Both the position numbers and the translations under genes were made by a program. Below are positions 46,584-57,736 of a DNA stretch of 64,000 bases, one piece after another. The notes under the pieces are model-generated. The model did no database searches, was not told the DNA's origin, and worked only from the letters and a program-made list of their open reading frames with translations. Every line of letters begins with the position of its first letter. The stretch's first letter is position 1. The DNA lies in contig OY294067.1 in NCBI GenBank assembly GCA_958510875.1, forward strand, positions 247,891,736 through 247,955,735, written 5' to 3'. This DNA is from Endomychus coccineus. Taxonomy: Eukaryota > Arthropoda > Insecta > Coleoptera > Endomychidae.

Positions 46584-49209
46584 TATATGTAGTACCTATG
46601 CCTACCTACATGTTATCCTCTGGATAAAATCTGCATATGAAAACTAATTATACTCAGATGTATTAACTTATAAATAAACAAATTTGGTAATTTAAAACAT
46701 CCTCATTTTTAAATACGTTTTCTTGATAAAATATTATCAATAGAAGTTTGACTTGTAATCCGAGTTTATATTATTATTTCCACATTAAACTATCAATACA
46801 TTGAATATCAAATGTGTAATTCGTTTGGCAGTTCAAGGTTGATTATAAGAAATTAACTTGAACATCATATATCTCAGTTTCTAACGTAAATTGTATACTA
46901 GAATGAAAGTTATTACTCAAATTAATTTAGAACTGTATTTAATCGTCTGTAGGTGCCTTCAAAATAATTTAAAACATAAACGATCCGCAACCGACAGACC
47001 AGCTAGTTTTCAAATGAAACACCGTAAAATGAGAATCATTCTGATTCCTTGTCAAGAACAAGAACAAGATGCTTTGACTTGTGAATATTATTTGAAATTT
47101 AAATCAACTATGGTAATTTGAACTTTACAGAAAATGCTGTGAAGCGCTTTTACGCATGAACAGTTGCGTGCGTTCTATCTGACAGTCAAAACAAATTTCG
47201 TATTCCAACAAATTTAATAAACAAAAGTTCAAAATGGATATGCTAAGGGTAGAGTCCCGTAAACATAGAATACAATAGAGAGTTGCAACTTAGTTAATTT
47301 GAAATGCTAATGTTAAGATCATAGCCAGATAAAATATTTTCTTCCTCCTCTGGCTATATCGCCTTCGATCGTTCTACAGATTCCTTCACATTGAGCGATA
47401 AGCAAATCTAATTATTCCGAAGCATTATTGGTATTTATATTCACCATCTTGATTTTATCTTCTGTTATAGAATTACAAATTACAAATATTTAATCGGAAC
47501 ACAATTAAATTTTCTATATTTTGTATTTTGAATTCTTTTGATTGGATATTATCTAGGAGCAATGTAAGCATTGTCTTATTATGACATATTGATTCAATAT
47601 TTCCGACATAGTTGAAGTTCGTATTCACTAAGCAAAAAACGTTACTGTAACGTTGAAATAAACCTCAAAAATGTAATATCACCACCAAAAGCATCTGTGA
47701 AGTACTTAAATAAAAAGTCCTTCGGAGGAAACACTTCCATAAATGGCTCTATGGAAAACGAATTTCCACAGAGAGGACACTCTCACCCACCATCTGGAAC
47801 ATGGTTGCCATTGGGCTCAGAAGGCTAATGTCATTGGTTCCCCAAGAAGGCCTCTTTCCAGCCCTACTCGAAGCGCATTATACTCAAATGGATGTCAATT
47901 TTGAATAACATTTAAAATAACATTAAAAAATAGTTTGTGACTTTTCTATTACCGCATGGCATTTGAAATCAATGGTATCAGTTGGAATTTGGCAAAAAGT
48001 GAAGCTCCAAACTCTCTGACTCAACAATTATAGGCTGCAGGACATTGACATTCAACAAAGTGTGTATTTTTCTACAGGCCATACAAATTTAGATGAATGT
48101 ATAATTTTTTTTTCTGTAAAAAGTTGAATTTTCTATTGTTGTCGTACTAAAACAATCCTTGTTGCTTCATTCATATTTTCATTGAAAAGAATGAAAAGTT
48201 CTATAAAAAATTTTTTTTTCGAATTATGAAATAAAGATATTATCATTTGAAATATCATCGCGATGTTCGAGGGTTAATGGTATTTCTTTAGGATATTTAC
48301 GTTTGAATGGAACTTTTCCAACAAATAGAAAGATCGATTCGGAAGAACAATGATACTACGGAGTCTTTAACAAGTTTTGGAAGTTTTCTAGGAAACACAA
48401 GTACAGATTCATCTTCTTTTCTCTAATAATTACACAGTCGGCAAAATCTTTACAACATACGTATGAATTTTTATTGGGAACGAACGACTCTCCATAAATT
48501 GCTCTAATCCATTTTTCTTTGAAGCTCTCGTATTGTAAACGCAAATGAATGAAATGTCTTACCAGAATTACTTGCATAATAATTGCTAAAGCATTTGCGT
48601 ATACAAAACAAAGTTATTCTGAGATAAAATGATACAAAATAAATGAAAGAAAATTTTCTTACAAAGACGTGAAGAAAACTGATAGAATAACACGTAATAC
48701 CAAATTTTTCCACTTTCCAATCTAGTTTCTAGATGTATCAATATGGAACAAATCAGTGTTTCCCATGGAATTAACAAAACCAACTAACACTACCTGGAGA
48801 ACTGAAAATAAACACTCGAAATAGCTTGCTATTTTAAAGTGTTGCAGTATAAAACTCCACTCAATCTCTTAATCGATACGTTATTAATTGTTTACACCAC
48901 AATTGAATTCAATTAGGTCTTCATATTCACTATATTAAGCACGAGCATATTCACAGAACACAGCCTCTAACTGACAATTACGTATTTCTCCATTGAAGAG
49001 TTTCAAGCGATTGCCGTTGCATAGGCCCTAATTGAACATGTGACACGGGCTCTATTTAGTCGAGGTGTTGGCCTGTGATTAGAGTAGGCTGTAAGTTATG
49101 CGACACTGAGTGAATATAAATAATGAGATTCTTAAATGGTTTATTATTTCATCGAATGGACTTATTTTGATATAGTGAATGGAGTTCCCTATGAAGTAAA
49201 AGTCGGGAA
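46584..49209. other. no recognised feature
   Basis: About 2.6 kb A+T-rich DNA; short ORFs show no motifs. Confidence 0.4.
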
Positions 49210-50700
49210 AAGTTGGGATACTCAGTGCATTCACTCATTACTATGACATGTCCCCATCTCACTCCACGAACCAATCCAACACCTTCACGCACAGTTTGGC
49301 ATTACAACTCAGCCGACTGGGATGGCATTCGTATGCCTTTCTCCGAGGTTGCTTGGAGAAGCGTATGTTTTGGATATGATAAACCAACGCAAGGTTCCAG
49401 ACGGACCTCGAATATTATCAAGCTAGAATATAACCCATATCAACAAATGACCGTTATCTGGTGAACGATGGTTCAATAAAAATCTGTTCTAGGGCCGTCG
49501 CTTCAAAACAAACAGCATACCTTTGTTGACGCGGTAACTCATGTCTGGAGAACAGAACAGGATATGTTCAAGTCAGAAATATCTGCAATGAAACAATAAA
49601 CACTTCCAAAGAGGCATATAATGCCAAAATAAGATCAAAGCTTATCGAATGTCCGAATGACTTTCGTTTGTTTTGGTCTTTCGCCAAAGCAATTGATAGA
49701 AATTCCACTTCCAGTTCATTCCCTCCTCTAACCAAAGATGATGGCGCACTGTCAACTACATCACAAGAAAAAACAATGTTTTTTCTGGAATGTTTGCAGC
49801 AAAATCAACTTTGAATCCACAAGGGAAGGACTCTCCTAATATTGCTGCCATCGATAGCCATATGCCCGAAATTGTATTTCGTCAGCACACAATTAGGCGC
49901 ATTCTGCTTGATCTCAATGCCAAAAAGTCTATGGGGTCAGATGGAATTTCACCTGTCGTTATCAAAGAATGTGCGCCTGAATTAACACCAGTTTTCTGCA
50001 GTTTGTTTACCGTTTCATACAAACTTGGTCTGTTTCCTTCCAGCTGGAAGACTATCATCTGGTGAACGATGGTTCAATAAAATGCGTTCTGGAGCCTTCG
50101 CTTCAAAATGAAAGCATATCGTCGTTGACGCAGAAACCTATGTCTGGAGACCAGTACAGAATACGTTGAAGCCAGAAATATCTGTAAATGAAACAATAAA
50201 CACTTCGAAAGAGACATATAATGCCAAAATAAGATCAAAGCTTATCGAATGTCCGAATGGCTTCCATTCGTTTTGGTCTTCCAAAAGAAATTTCACTTCC
50301 AGTTCATTCCCTCCCCTAATCAAAGATGATGGCACAATGGCAACTACACCGCAATAAAAAGCCAATCTTTTTGCTCGAATGTTTGCGGCAAATTCCACAT
50401 TGAACCAACAAGGGAAGGAGGATGTCTTTCGTCGACGCACAATTAGGCTCATTCAGCCTGATCTCATTACCAAAAAGACTATGGGGCCAGACGGAATTCC
50501 ACTTGTCGTTCTCAAGGAATGTGCGCCTGAATTAACGCCAGTTTTCGGCCGTTATTTACTCTTTCATACAATCTTAGTGTATTTCAATGACGCTTATAGA
50601 CAATCAACTGTAATTGAACGACTTACCTGGACGTTTATTAAGATTTTACTAAATTTAAAGGAGGAGTTTAATGTAGTTGAAGCACACTAATCGCAGTATA
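49210..50700 (+). pseudogene. family S EN-RT linker relic, internally duplicated
   Basis: Starts in the end of the endonuclease region (RTVWHYNSADWDGIRM, WRSVCFG) and continues through SKEAYNAKIRSKLIECPN and FWSFAK to the RT N-terminus: RQHTIRRILLDLNAKKSMG, DGISPVV and GLFPSSWKT, up to ~50050. The ~600 bp from 49452 is then repeated at 50051-50600 with deletions (start GGTGAACGATGGTTCAATAA in both). The second unit lacks ~60 bp and degenerates after ELTPVFG. No RT palm follows. It is a 3'-truncated, duplicated scrap. Confidence 0.7.
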
Positions 50701-51639
50701 CTATATTCGAAGGACTTAGCTTAGCGATAAATTTGTTTCTGCCAGTTGTTTAGACTCCGACCAATTGTCATGTAGGTACTCTAAAAGGAACTACGTCTCT
50801 AGGGAATTTGATTGAATTTTGTACTACTATTGTCCGTGTTTTCTTTGACACAAATTTCAGGCCCCATTACTTGAATGAAAGTTGCTTCGAGTTTTGAGGT
50901 CAAAGTATAATGGTTGATTGTTAACGCTTTTAGCAGTGAGTAACAACAATAGAATATCGATCATTCGCGACTCAAGTCTTCCAATATCAGGGGTAACTTA
51001 TTTCAATTGAACATATCAATTTAGCTGATTATGAATAACATTTGGAAAACAATAGAAATGTTTCCCTTAACAGTCCAATCCAATTTTCCCTATTCAATTA
51101 AATTTATTGCTCGGATTGAAGACCCAACTTTCGAATCCGTGTCTGCCAGAGATTAGTTTCAGCAGTATCTGTTCGCTCGATACACATTGTGTCCTGAATA
51201 GCAGCTATTCCAGTTATATAAGTTGCACGCCAACTTCGAAATTAGATTCTAAGCAGCAGTCCTTTTATCATATTGAGAATATAAACACCTCTCACAATTT
51301 CGTACAACTAATAACTCAATATTTAATACAATTTTATCGAATGTTACGAAAGATTTTCTATTTTTAGTTCAATGAAATGAGACAAATGAAGGCCTGATTA
51401 CATAAATGTTTTTGATCAGCACAATTTTTCTGTTAAGGTCTAGGTTTTGATATCTAGATCAATCATTTCCATAAGCGCAGCTAGGCGCGCTCCTGCAACG
51501 CATTTGACTTGCTACTAAACAAGTTTCCGGGGTCTAGCTCCAGCCTGGGTTTCGAGTTTTCTTGGGAAGAGGTCTGTTTGTAGGTAAGCGCCATTCAAAA
51601 GACAACACAAGAATTTATTAAATCGTGAACAAGAACGTG

Positions 51640-52445
51640 GGACACCACATGGCTCTGTGTTGGGCCATGTGTTATTTATACTATATATCAATCATTTGCT
51701 GACGTTCTTGATCCCGGTGCTGAAGTTGCTCTCTATGCCGATGATTCATCCGCTATCACATCAGCCTGCCACTCGAACTTATTTTCCATGTCGAGGTGGT
51801 TCAATTACTTACATTTGATTCAAAGACCAAATATTAGAAGCTTCATAATTCTCACCGTACTACTGATCTAGACCTGCATCTAAATATCAATGAAACCTCA
51901 ATTAATAGGGTAACAATAGCTAATTTTCTTGGTATCATCTTGGATGACAGATTGGACTGGAGAGCACATTTTACTCACATTATGTTAAAAATAAATTCAA
52001 CTTGTTTTCTAATGAGATATCTGAAAGACAACTTGAGCTTTGAGCAGCTGTTACCCATTTACTATACATTGGTAGCATCTCGCCTGCGTTAGGGGTCTGT
52101 TTTTGGGATCAGAAAAGGGTTATCACATGTATTGTTGGAGTAACTAGACCAACTTCTTGTCTTATCAAAAAACATAAGTTACTAAATCTACCTCGCATCT
52201 TAATGTTTACAAGAATAGGGACAATTTCAAAACAAATTTACAGATACATAATGTTAATACCACATATAAAGATAACCTAATGGTACCCTTTTGCAGATTG
52301 AATATTGAAGAGATGTACCCTAGATGCTTCGGACTAAACATCTTTAACAAACTACCAAGCGATATAAAAACTGCCATAAATATGTCAATATTTAAAATCA
52401 AATTGTTTCTAGTTGTTTTCATTCTCTTGCCGCATCATGTAGATA
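51640..52445 (+). pseudogene. non-LTR RT relic (palm to C-terminus)
   Basis: Reads, over several frames, GTPHGSVLGHVLFILYINHL (PQG changed to PHG), VALYADDSSAIT with YADD intact, INRVTIANFLGIILDDRLDW, then a tail with VPFCRLNIEEMYPRCFGLNI and NKLPSDIKTAI. An ATT-rich tail follows at ~52463-52485. It looks different from family S (YADD, not FADD). Clade not assigned. Confidence 0.6.
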
Positions 52446-52593
52446 AATAAAGTGAAATTATCATCATTATTATTTTTATTATCCGTTCATAAGTTTTCGC
52501 GAACTCTGATAACAAATTTGACATGTTAAGAAAATTGATGAAAATCTAATAAATACATACCTACATTAAAAGAGCATATTTAAGATTAGGATA

Positions 52594-53115
52594 GTAGATC
52601 ATTGATGAACACAATGCGATTCGATGTTCCGCTATCTACTATCCTTTCAGAGGTTTATATTTACAAAAATATAAGAATCTGTCGGGACCAAAGTGGTGTA
52701 ATTGGTAAACACCCTAAACTAGACATCCAGAAATGTGGATTCCAATCCCGCATTATGATTCAATGTTTTACGTCTATTCATCTTTATAATCCTATGTTAA
52801 ATTATCTAAGTTATCTTCATAATTCAGAAAATTCAATTCTATATCTGTTAATGTACTTACACGAAATTGTGGCCAATTAGGCAAAGAAACTTTAAACTTG
52901 TTTATACTTACCCATAACATTTCTCATTCAGATCTATTGAAATATAAAAAAACCGGGATGCTGTCATTGGAAGAGTTCTGTCAGATTAATTACCAACCAT
53001 AGTAATACTCTAACCTACACTCCCCACTTCAAAACGATTGAACTTTAAATGAATGTGCGTGAATAGTTGATCTATAGCGGAACATCGAATCGCATTGTGT
53101 TCATCAATGATCTAC
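52594..53115. repeat. 42-bp perfect inverted repeat
   Basis: Bases 52594-52635 (GTAGATCATTGATGAACACA ... CGCTAT) reappear as an exact reverse complement at 53074-53115. Downstream of each lies the same SINE-like repeat in direct orientation. The segment is edged by GTAGAT/ATCTAC hexamers, so a local inversion is one reading; terminal repeats of a 522 bp element is the other. Confidence 0.75.
52636..52853 (+). repeat. SINE-like repeat, copy 1
   Basis: A ~215 bp unit with a tRNA-like head. An A-box-like TGGTGTAATTGGT is followed ~33 bp later by a B-box-like GGATTCCAATCCC (degraded here). Nearly identical to 53112-53319. Between the boxes is AAACACCCTAAACTAGACAT. Confidence 0.5.
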
Positions 53116-53319
53116 AATCCTTTCAGAGGTTTATATATACAAAAATATAAAAATCTAACGGGACCAAAGTGGTGTGATTGGTAAACACCCTAGACTAGAC
53201 ATCCGGAAATGTGGGTTCGAATCTCGCCTATGGTTCAATGTTTTACGTGTATTCATCTTTATAATCCTATGTTAAATTATCTTGATAATTCAGAAAATTC
53301 AATTCTATATCTCTTAATA
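53112..53319 (+). repeat. SINE-like repeat, copy 2
   Basis: Same unit as 52636-52853, with the better B box GGGTTCGAATCTC (53213-53225) and A box TGGTGTGATTGGT (53170-53182). The spacing fits an RNA polymerase III internal promoter. No cloverleaf with matching acceptor arms can be drawn, so it is called SINE-like and not a tRNA gene. Confidence 0.5.
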
Positions 53320-54751
53320 TAGATTAATTATGTAAAATATATATGTAAAAATAATCATTTTCTTCTTTTCATCCCTCCACCTCTGGGATTGAGTAATGTA
53401 CCCAAGGTAACGTTTTAAGTGTTTGAATTATATGACGTTTATTATCTAAAGGACTTAACACAATTTTATTTTGCTGAATTGTATAAATATTATGATTATG
53501 AGATCTGATCAATTTTTGTGTACTCATCATCTCTGATTGATTTTGTAAGCAAGTGACATAATCCCCAAAGTTGATGTCATTCTGAACCACTTTGTCTCAA
53601 GCTTTTGCATGGTAAATTTTAATATGATTATTTTTTTAAAAGGATAAATTTCGAGATATTGACCATTTTTGGTTAAAATGTGGAAAATTGTATATACATG
53701 GGTACGAGGAACCTCCATAACTCCGTAGCTGTTTGAGATATTTTAGCATCATTGGAAAGCCATTTTTGATTCTATGCAAAATGGGTTCAATGATAATACG
53801 CAAATTATTAACCGTTTTATTGTCGAAAAAATGAAAGATCACCCTATTTGAAAAATCATCATACTGTTGAAAATAATGAGGGATTAAATATGGAAAGCTT
53901 TTCCATGTTCTGAATTGTGCTTATCAATCAACCACTTCGAAATACCGTATGGTGTGTCTGAACGAAAAAAGTCAATAACTCAGTTTTATTATAGAATATC
54001 TTTTATACCGTTAAATAGCACTTTTGATAAGCTTTCCTACAATATACGGTTCGTGTAGTCTATTTTGGAAAACTAATGAGTATTTGTTTAAAAAAAACGT
54101 TTGTTTTTTACATATTATTCATGTGCGGCTGTCATCAAGTCTAACATACGAATTAGAAACAGGTACCGTAACATCTTTAAATAATCAGTATGGGAAATAA
54201 CAAAACGGCAGATAATTCATGTAGCCTGCTGTCAATAAATTCGACATATTCAGCATTCCTACATTGAAAACTTCGTTTCTACTATTTTATAATCATTAAT
54301 TTCACCCGCTGTATTGAATTGGTGAGGCTGAAAGAACTCCTTTGCTAGCAAGTCGAATTTAGTATCAAAAATACCGCAATCAGACAATTCCTAGAACTGT
54401 TACTTTGTGAAAACTGGCACAAAGGGTCGAAGCAAATGGTAGTGTATGTTAGGCTTGTGATGAGCTTTTTGGTAGTCAAGTAAATGAGGAAGATGGCTAC
54501 ATATCCCGCAAAGAATTCAAGAAAATCCACAAATAAGCAGTAGCCAGATTAGTGCAGAAACTGATTATCGAAAAGTGCTGTAAATCGAATTATATTACCA
54601 TTTCGGTTGACGACCGTTGGCTTCCAAAATTGATTATTTTTCATGGGGGATACATTAAAGAACAAGTTTACACAGTTCGCTTTCCTTCCTAAAGGATATC
54701 AAAGCGTACTAGATATTTGAAACAGCTGATCAAAACCAGTGTCTGCTCTTT
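53320..54751. other. no recognised feature
   Basis: A+T-rich. A faint plus-strand protein-like run near 54.47-54.69 kb (NEEDGYISRKEFKKIHK and beyond) is frame-broken and unassigned. Confidence 0.4.
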
Positions 54752-55380
54752 GCCACGACCACGGTCGTATATACAGGTCTGGGAACTCGAGGCTGTTTCC
54801 TATGTGAGAAGTGACTCCGCTAAGCGTCATCTGTTGCATAGTACCAAAAGGGTGGCGTATGAGTCGAGGAATGATCTCTGGCACGTATACGACCGTATTC
54901 TCTGGCAACTGTCATTGTTGACTTGTAAACACAAGGAATACCGGCGTTTTTAGAAAAAAATTACGAAACCGTGCATTGTACCGAAATACAAAACGGAGTA
55001 CAAAAGTGTAAAGCAAAAAACTGTTTTTAAAGTGCCGAAAGATGAGGAAATGCGAAAAAAGTGGATGCTTGCGATTCCGGATTCTTATCGTTTTAAGGAG
55101 GTCTTTTATGTGTGCGAGCATGTATAACGAAGAAGAGGAAGTTATTTTCAAGGTGAGTAATACATTTTGACAAGAGCAACAGTTCTATTCCTCTCTCAAA
55201 CCAGAATAGTAAATATTGCGTTACGAGAAAAATTATTTTAGTTAATAATGTGATTGTTGCCATACTTCGATCCAAGCGCTAGCTGGTGGCTGAGCGAGGG
55301 ACTACGAGTTTGGCGACATGTAAGAGACTCATGTCAAACATACGAGTTCCCAGACCTGTATGTACGACCGTGGCCACGAC
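54752..55380. mobile_element. P-type non-autonomous element (copy 3) with 8-bp target duplications
   Basis: The element occupies 54760-55372 (613 bp). Terminal inverted repeats of 30 bp (CACGGTCGTA to GGGAACTCG) differ at one position. The exact 8-bp duplication GCCACGAC lies at 54752-54759 and 55373-55380. The interior is collinear with copies 1 and 2, including the THAP-like exon and the GTGAGT donor. The near-perfect ends and duplication point to a recent insertion, into what seems to have been a minus-strand ORF (55381-55661). Confidence 0.9.
54950..55153 (+). pseudogene. THAP-like exon of P-type copy 3
   Basis: Reads KPCIVPKYKTEYKSVKQ, FKVPKDEEMRKKWMLAIPD, SYRFKEVFYVCEHV and then a stop. 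It is the longest THAP-like reading of the three, keeping the conserved tryptophan and the C-E-H near the end. The initiator is ATT instead of ATG, and the second Cys of the C-x4-C pair is Tyr. The same CEHV-stop occurs in copies 1 and 2. A splice donor AAG/GTGAGTAATA follows at about 55153. Not translatable as is. Confidence 0.65.
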
Positions 55381-55661
55381 CTATGTGAGGAAAAGCAATC
55401 GACGAGAGAGGGTTTGCAGTTAGTACAAATCTGAAACTTCTGTCTCTTGTTACGAGGAGTGTAAAAACCCATTACGAGATATTTAACGAGGCACATATGT
55501 CGCAAATGGCTCACGTCTTGGCACGTTCCAAGTAGGTATTCGGGACTTAGGGTGGCACGTGGTTCCAACATCCTTTTCATAACCTCCTTTTCATCATCTT
55601 TATAATACTCTTTCCCATTTATATAAAAGAAACTGAGCTCTTGTTCGATGATTTCCCTCAT
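55381..55661 (-). CDS. unidentified ORF interrupted by P-type copy 3
   Basis: From ATG 55661 about 90 codons are open up to the P-type element, after which the frame continues only into the terminal repeat. The product is charged, with FYINGKEYYKDDEKEVMKRM and a later region with scattered Cys (TCQDV, MCLVKY, ICTNCK). No family recognised. It may be the start of a transposable-element or host protein broken by the insertion. On the far side of the element (54.3-54.75 kb) no clear continuation was found. Confidence 0.3.
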
Positions 55662-55969
55662 ATTGCCTAGCGGTCCTGACTTTATTGTAGACTGAATCCA
55701 TCTAAGAGTTCCTTTTCTCTGTGAAATCTGTTTATCGTTAACTTAATTGAGTGTATGGCAGACAATATATCAGTATAAAAGTTTTATCATCAAATCCTTA
55801 ATATAATTAATTCCGAATGCACATCTACACTATAGGAAATATCAACAATATAAATCTTGATAAAGACAGACTTAAAGCTATTGATCTGATTAGCTGTACA
55901 TTGCAGAGCAATCAAATGTACCAATCTACTCTTCAGCTTGGTGCAGGATGGTGTAACCGAAAATTGTAT

Positions 55970-56280
55970 ATTTAGGAAAATGAAGATAATGGCATTAACA
56001 GAATTATGCTACGCAGATGATTTAATAATCATTGGAAAAACGGAAAAATATTACAGATTAATATAAACGTACTAAATTAAGAACGCTATATATGCCTGAT
56101 GATCAACAGCAAATTAAATAAGCGGCAGAGTAGCAAAAGCTGATACTTTGGACAATAGGAGAAATAAAGGCCCAATAAGATAAAAACAGAAATACTAAGA
56201 AGACTCATGAAACCAGTATCAACCTACGGAGTTCTGGATAGATTTTGAAATGGGGATCTGATAATCTGTGAGAGTTTAAT
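55970..56280 (+). pseudogene. RT scrap with YADD
   Basis: A short reading ALTELCYADDLIIIGKTEKY (near 56000-56050) is an unmistakable RT motif C. Surrounding frames decay quickly. It is not family S, whose motif is FADD; type unknown. Confidence 0.5.
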
Positions 56281-56690
56281 GCAACCAAAACTAAAGCTTG
56301 CATCTTCTCCAGGAACGCGGATCACAGAATCCCTAAGATGATAATGTCAGGTACAACTATTCCTATGAAATCTTCCATATCCATGCTCAGGATCTCCACC
56401 AATAGCACTCTCTCATGGGATGATCATGTAAGGTCCATTGGGAAAACTGCTTCACAAAAACTTGGTTTTCTATTCCGTGCCAAGAGCTACTTTACATCTC
56501 AGCAGCTCCTCATAATCTACAAAGCACCACCTGTCCTGAACAGGTCCTGGTACTGTTCACGTGTTCGGAGTTCGGTTCCCATACATACGCTGAAGCTCTT
56601 GGATTTTATCCAGAAGAAAGCTATTCTTCTGATTGATGATGATGAGAGAGTTTTTTATCTCTCTTCGAATTACCGCAGAAATTGAACAAC
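56250..56690 (+). pseudogene. family S RT thumb relic
   Basis: Reads EFNATKTKACIFSRNAD, then MSGTTIPMKSSISM, LSWDDHVRSIGKTASQKLGF, FRAKSYFTSQQLLIIYKA, and a degraded continuation to QKKAILLIDD. The thumb matches the minus-strand relic at 40.65-40.83 kb closely. Truncated on both sides. Confidence 0.7.
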
Positions 56691-57430
56691 AATTGGTATT
56701 TTTGACATTTATCAAAATTTATTAAAATTTTTTTCTGAATGGCCATTCTTGTCTACCGAATTGGTTCGAGGAGGCTAGTCCAATTACCTTGTACAGAACC
56801 GAAAATTAGTTTTACATTTCAAATAAGTACTTCCAAAATTAGTTTTCTAAACTATCCAAAAGATTGGATCCCCGACTCTTGAGTAAGAACTTGTGATAAT
56901 AAATATTTTCAATCTCACCAAATTCGAGAATTCAAAAACCGAATGTACGAATGCAGCTTGATTACGAAAGACACCCACTTTCCACCCGTTACCAAAAGAT
57001 AGATTCCGCATCAAAGATTTTTTCTCAATTGTGCTTTATAGAGTCCGGAAGATTTTGGTTTTCAAGTCATCTTACAACAATAATACCTGAAGATTCGCAA
57101 TCGAAATGTTACAACTTGCAGAGTTATCGAGAAGCTCTATGAACAACGTGACATTGAATCGATTTCTTTATCACATAATCATGGAAAGCAATTTGCGCTC
57201 AACTATTGTTAATGCAGAAATATTATTTCGCCAATAATTTTCCATGATGGTGAGAATATGGAGTGGAGAAAGATCGTTCTCAAAAATAAAACTCAAAAAC
57301 GAATGCGGGACAACATCGTCTTACCAGTCTGACAGTTTTGAGCGACATTCTCCTCTATCTTTCTTTTCATGATCTCAGCGATGCGTTGACTTCAAAAAAG
57401 ACGCGTAATGTTCCTCTTCTTATACGTGAT
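56691..57430. other. no recognised feature
   Basis: No gene or repeat assigned; A+T-rich. Confidence 0.4.
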
Positions 57431-57736
57431 ATATAATAATAATAATAATAATATAGCTTTATTTTTGAAGTTGTTACTTGGAGTAAATTTACATTAATCC
57501 ACTTACAAAACCAGAGCAGAAAAATAATAAATAATAACAAGAAAGAATAAGAATGTATACAATTCAAAAATCTCAAGGTGAAGTTCAAGCAGATAGTTTC
57601 CTATCCCTCGTTCTACCACTTAAACCTTGTGTTACATACTACATATATAAATAGTAAAAGGTTGCCTAAGTTAAGCTTAATCTAAATTCTATAACATATT
57701 AACTGAAACATAATTAGTGTTTCATTTTCAAAATTT

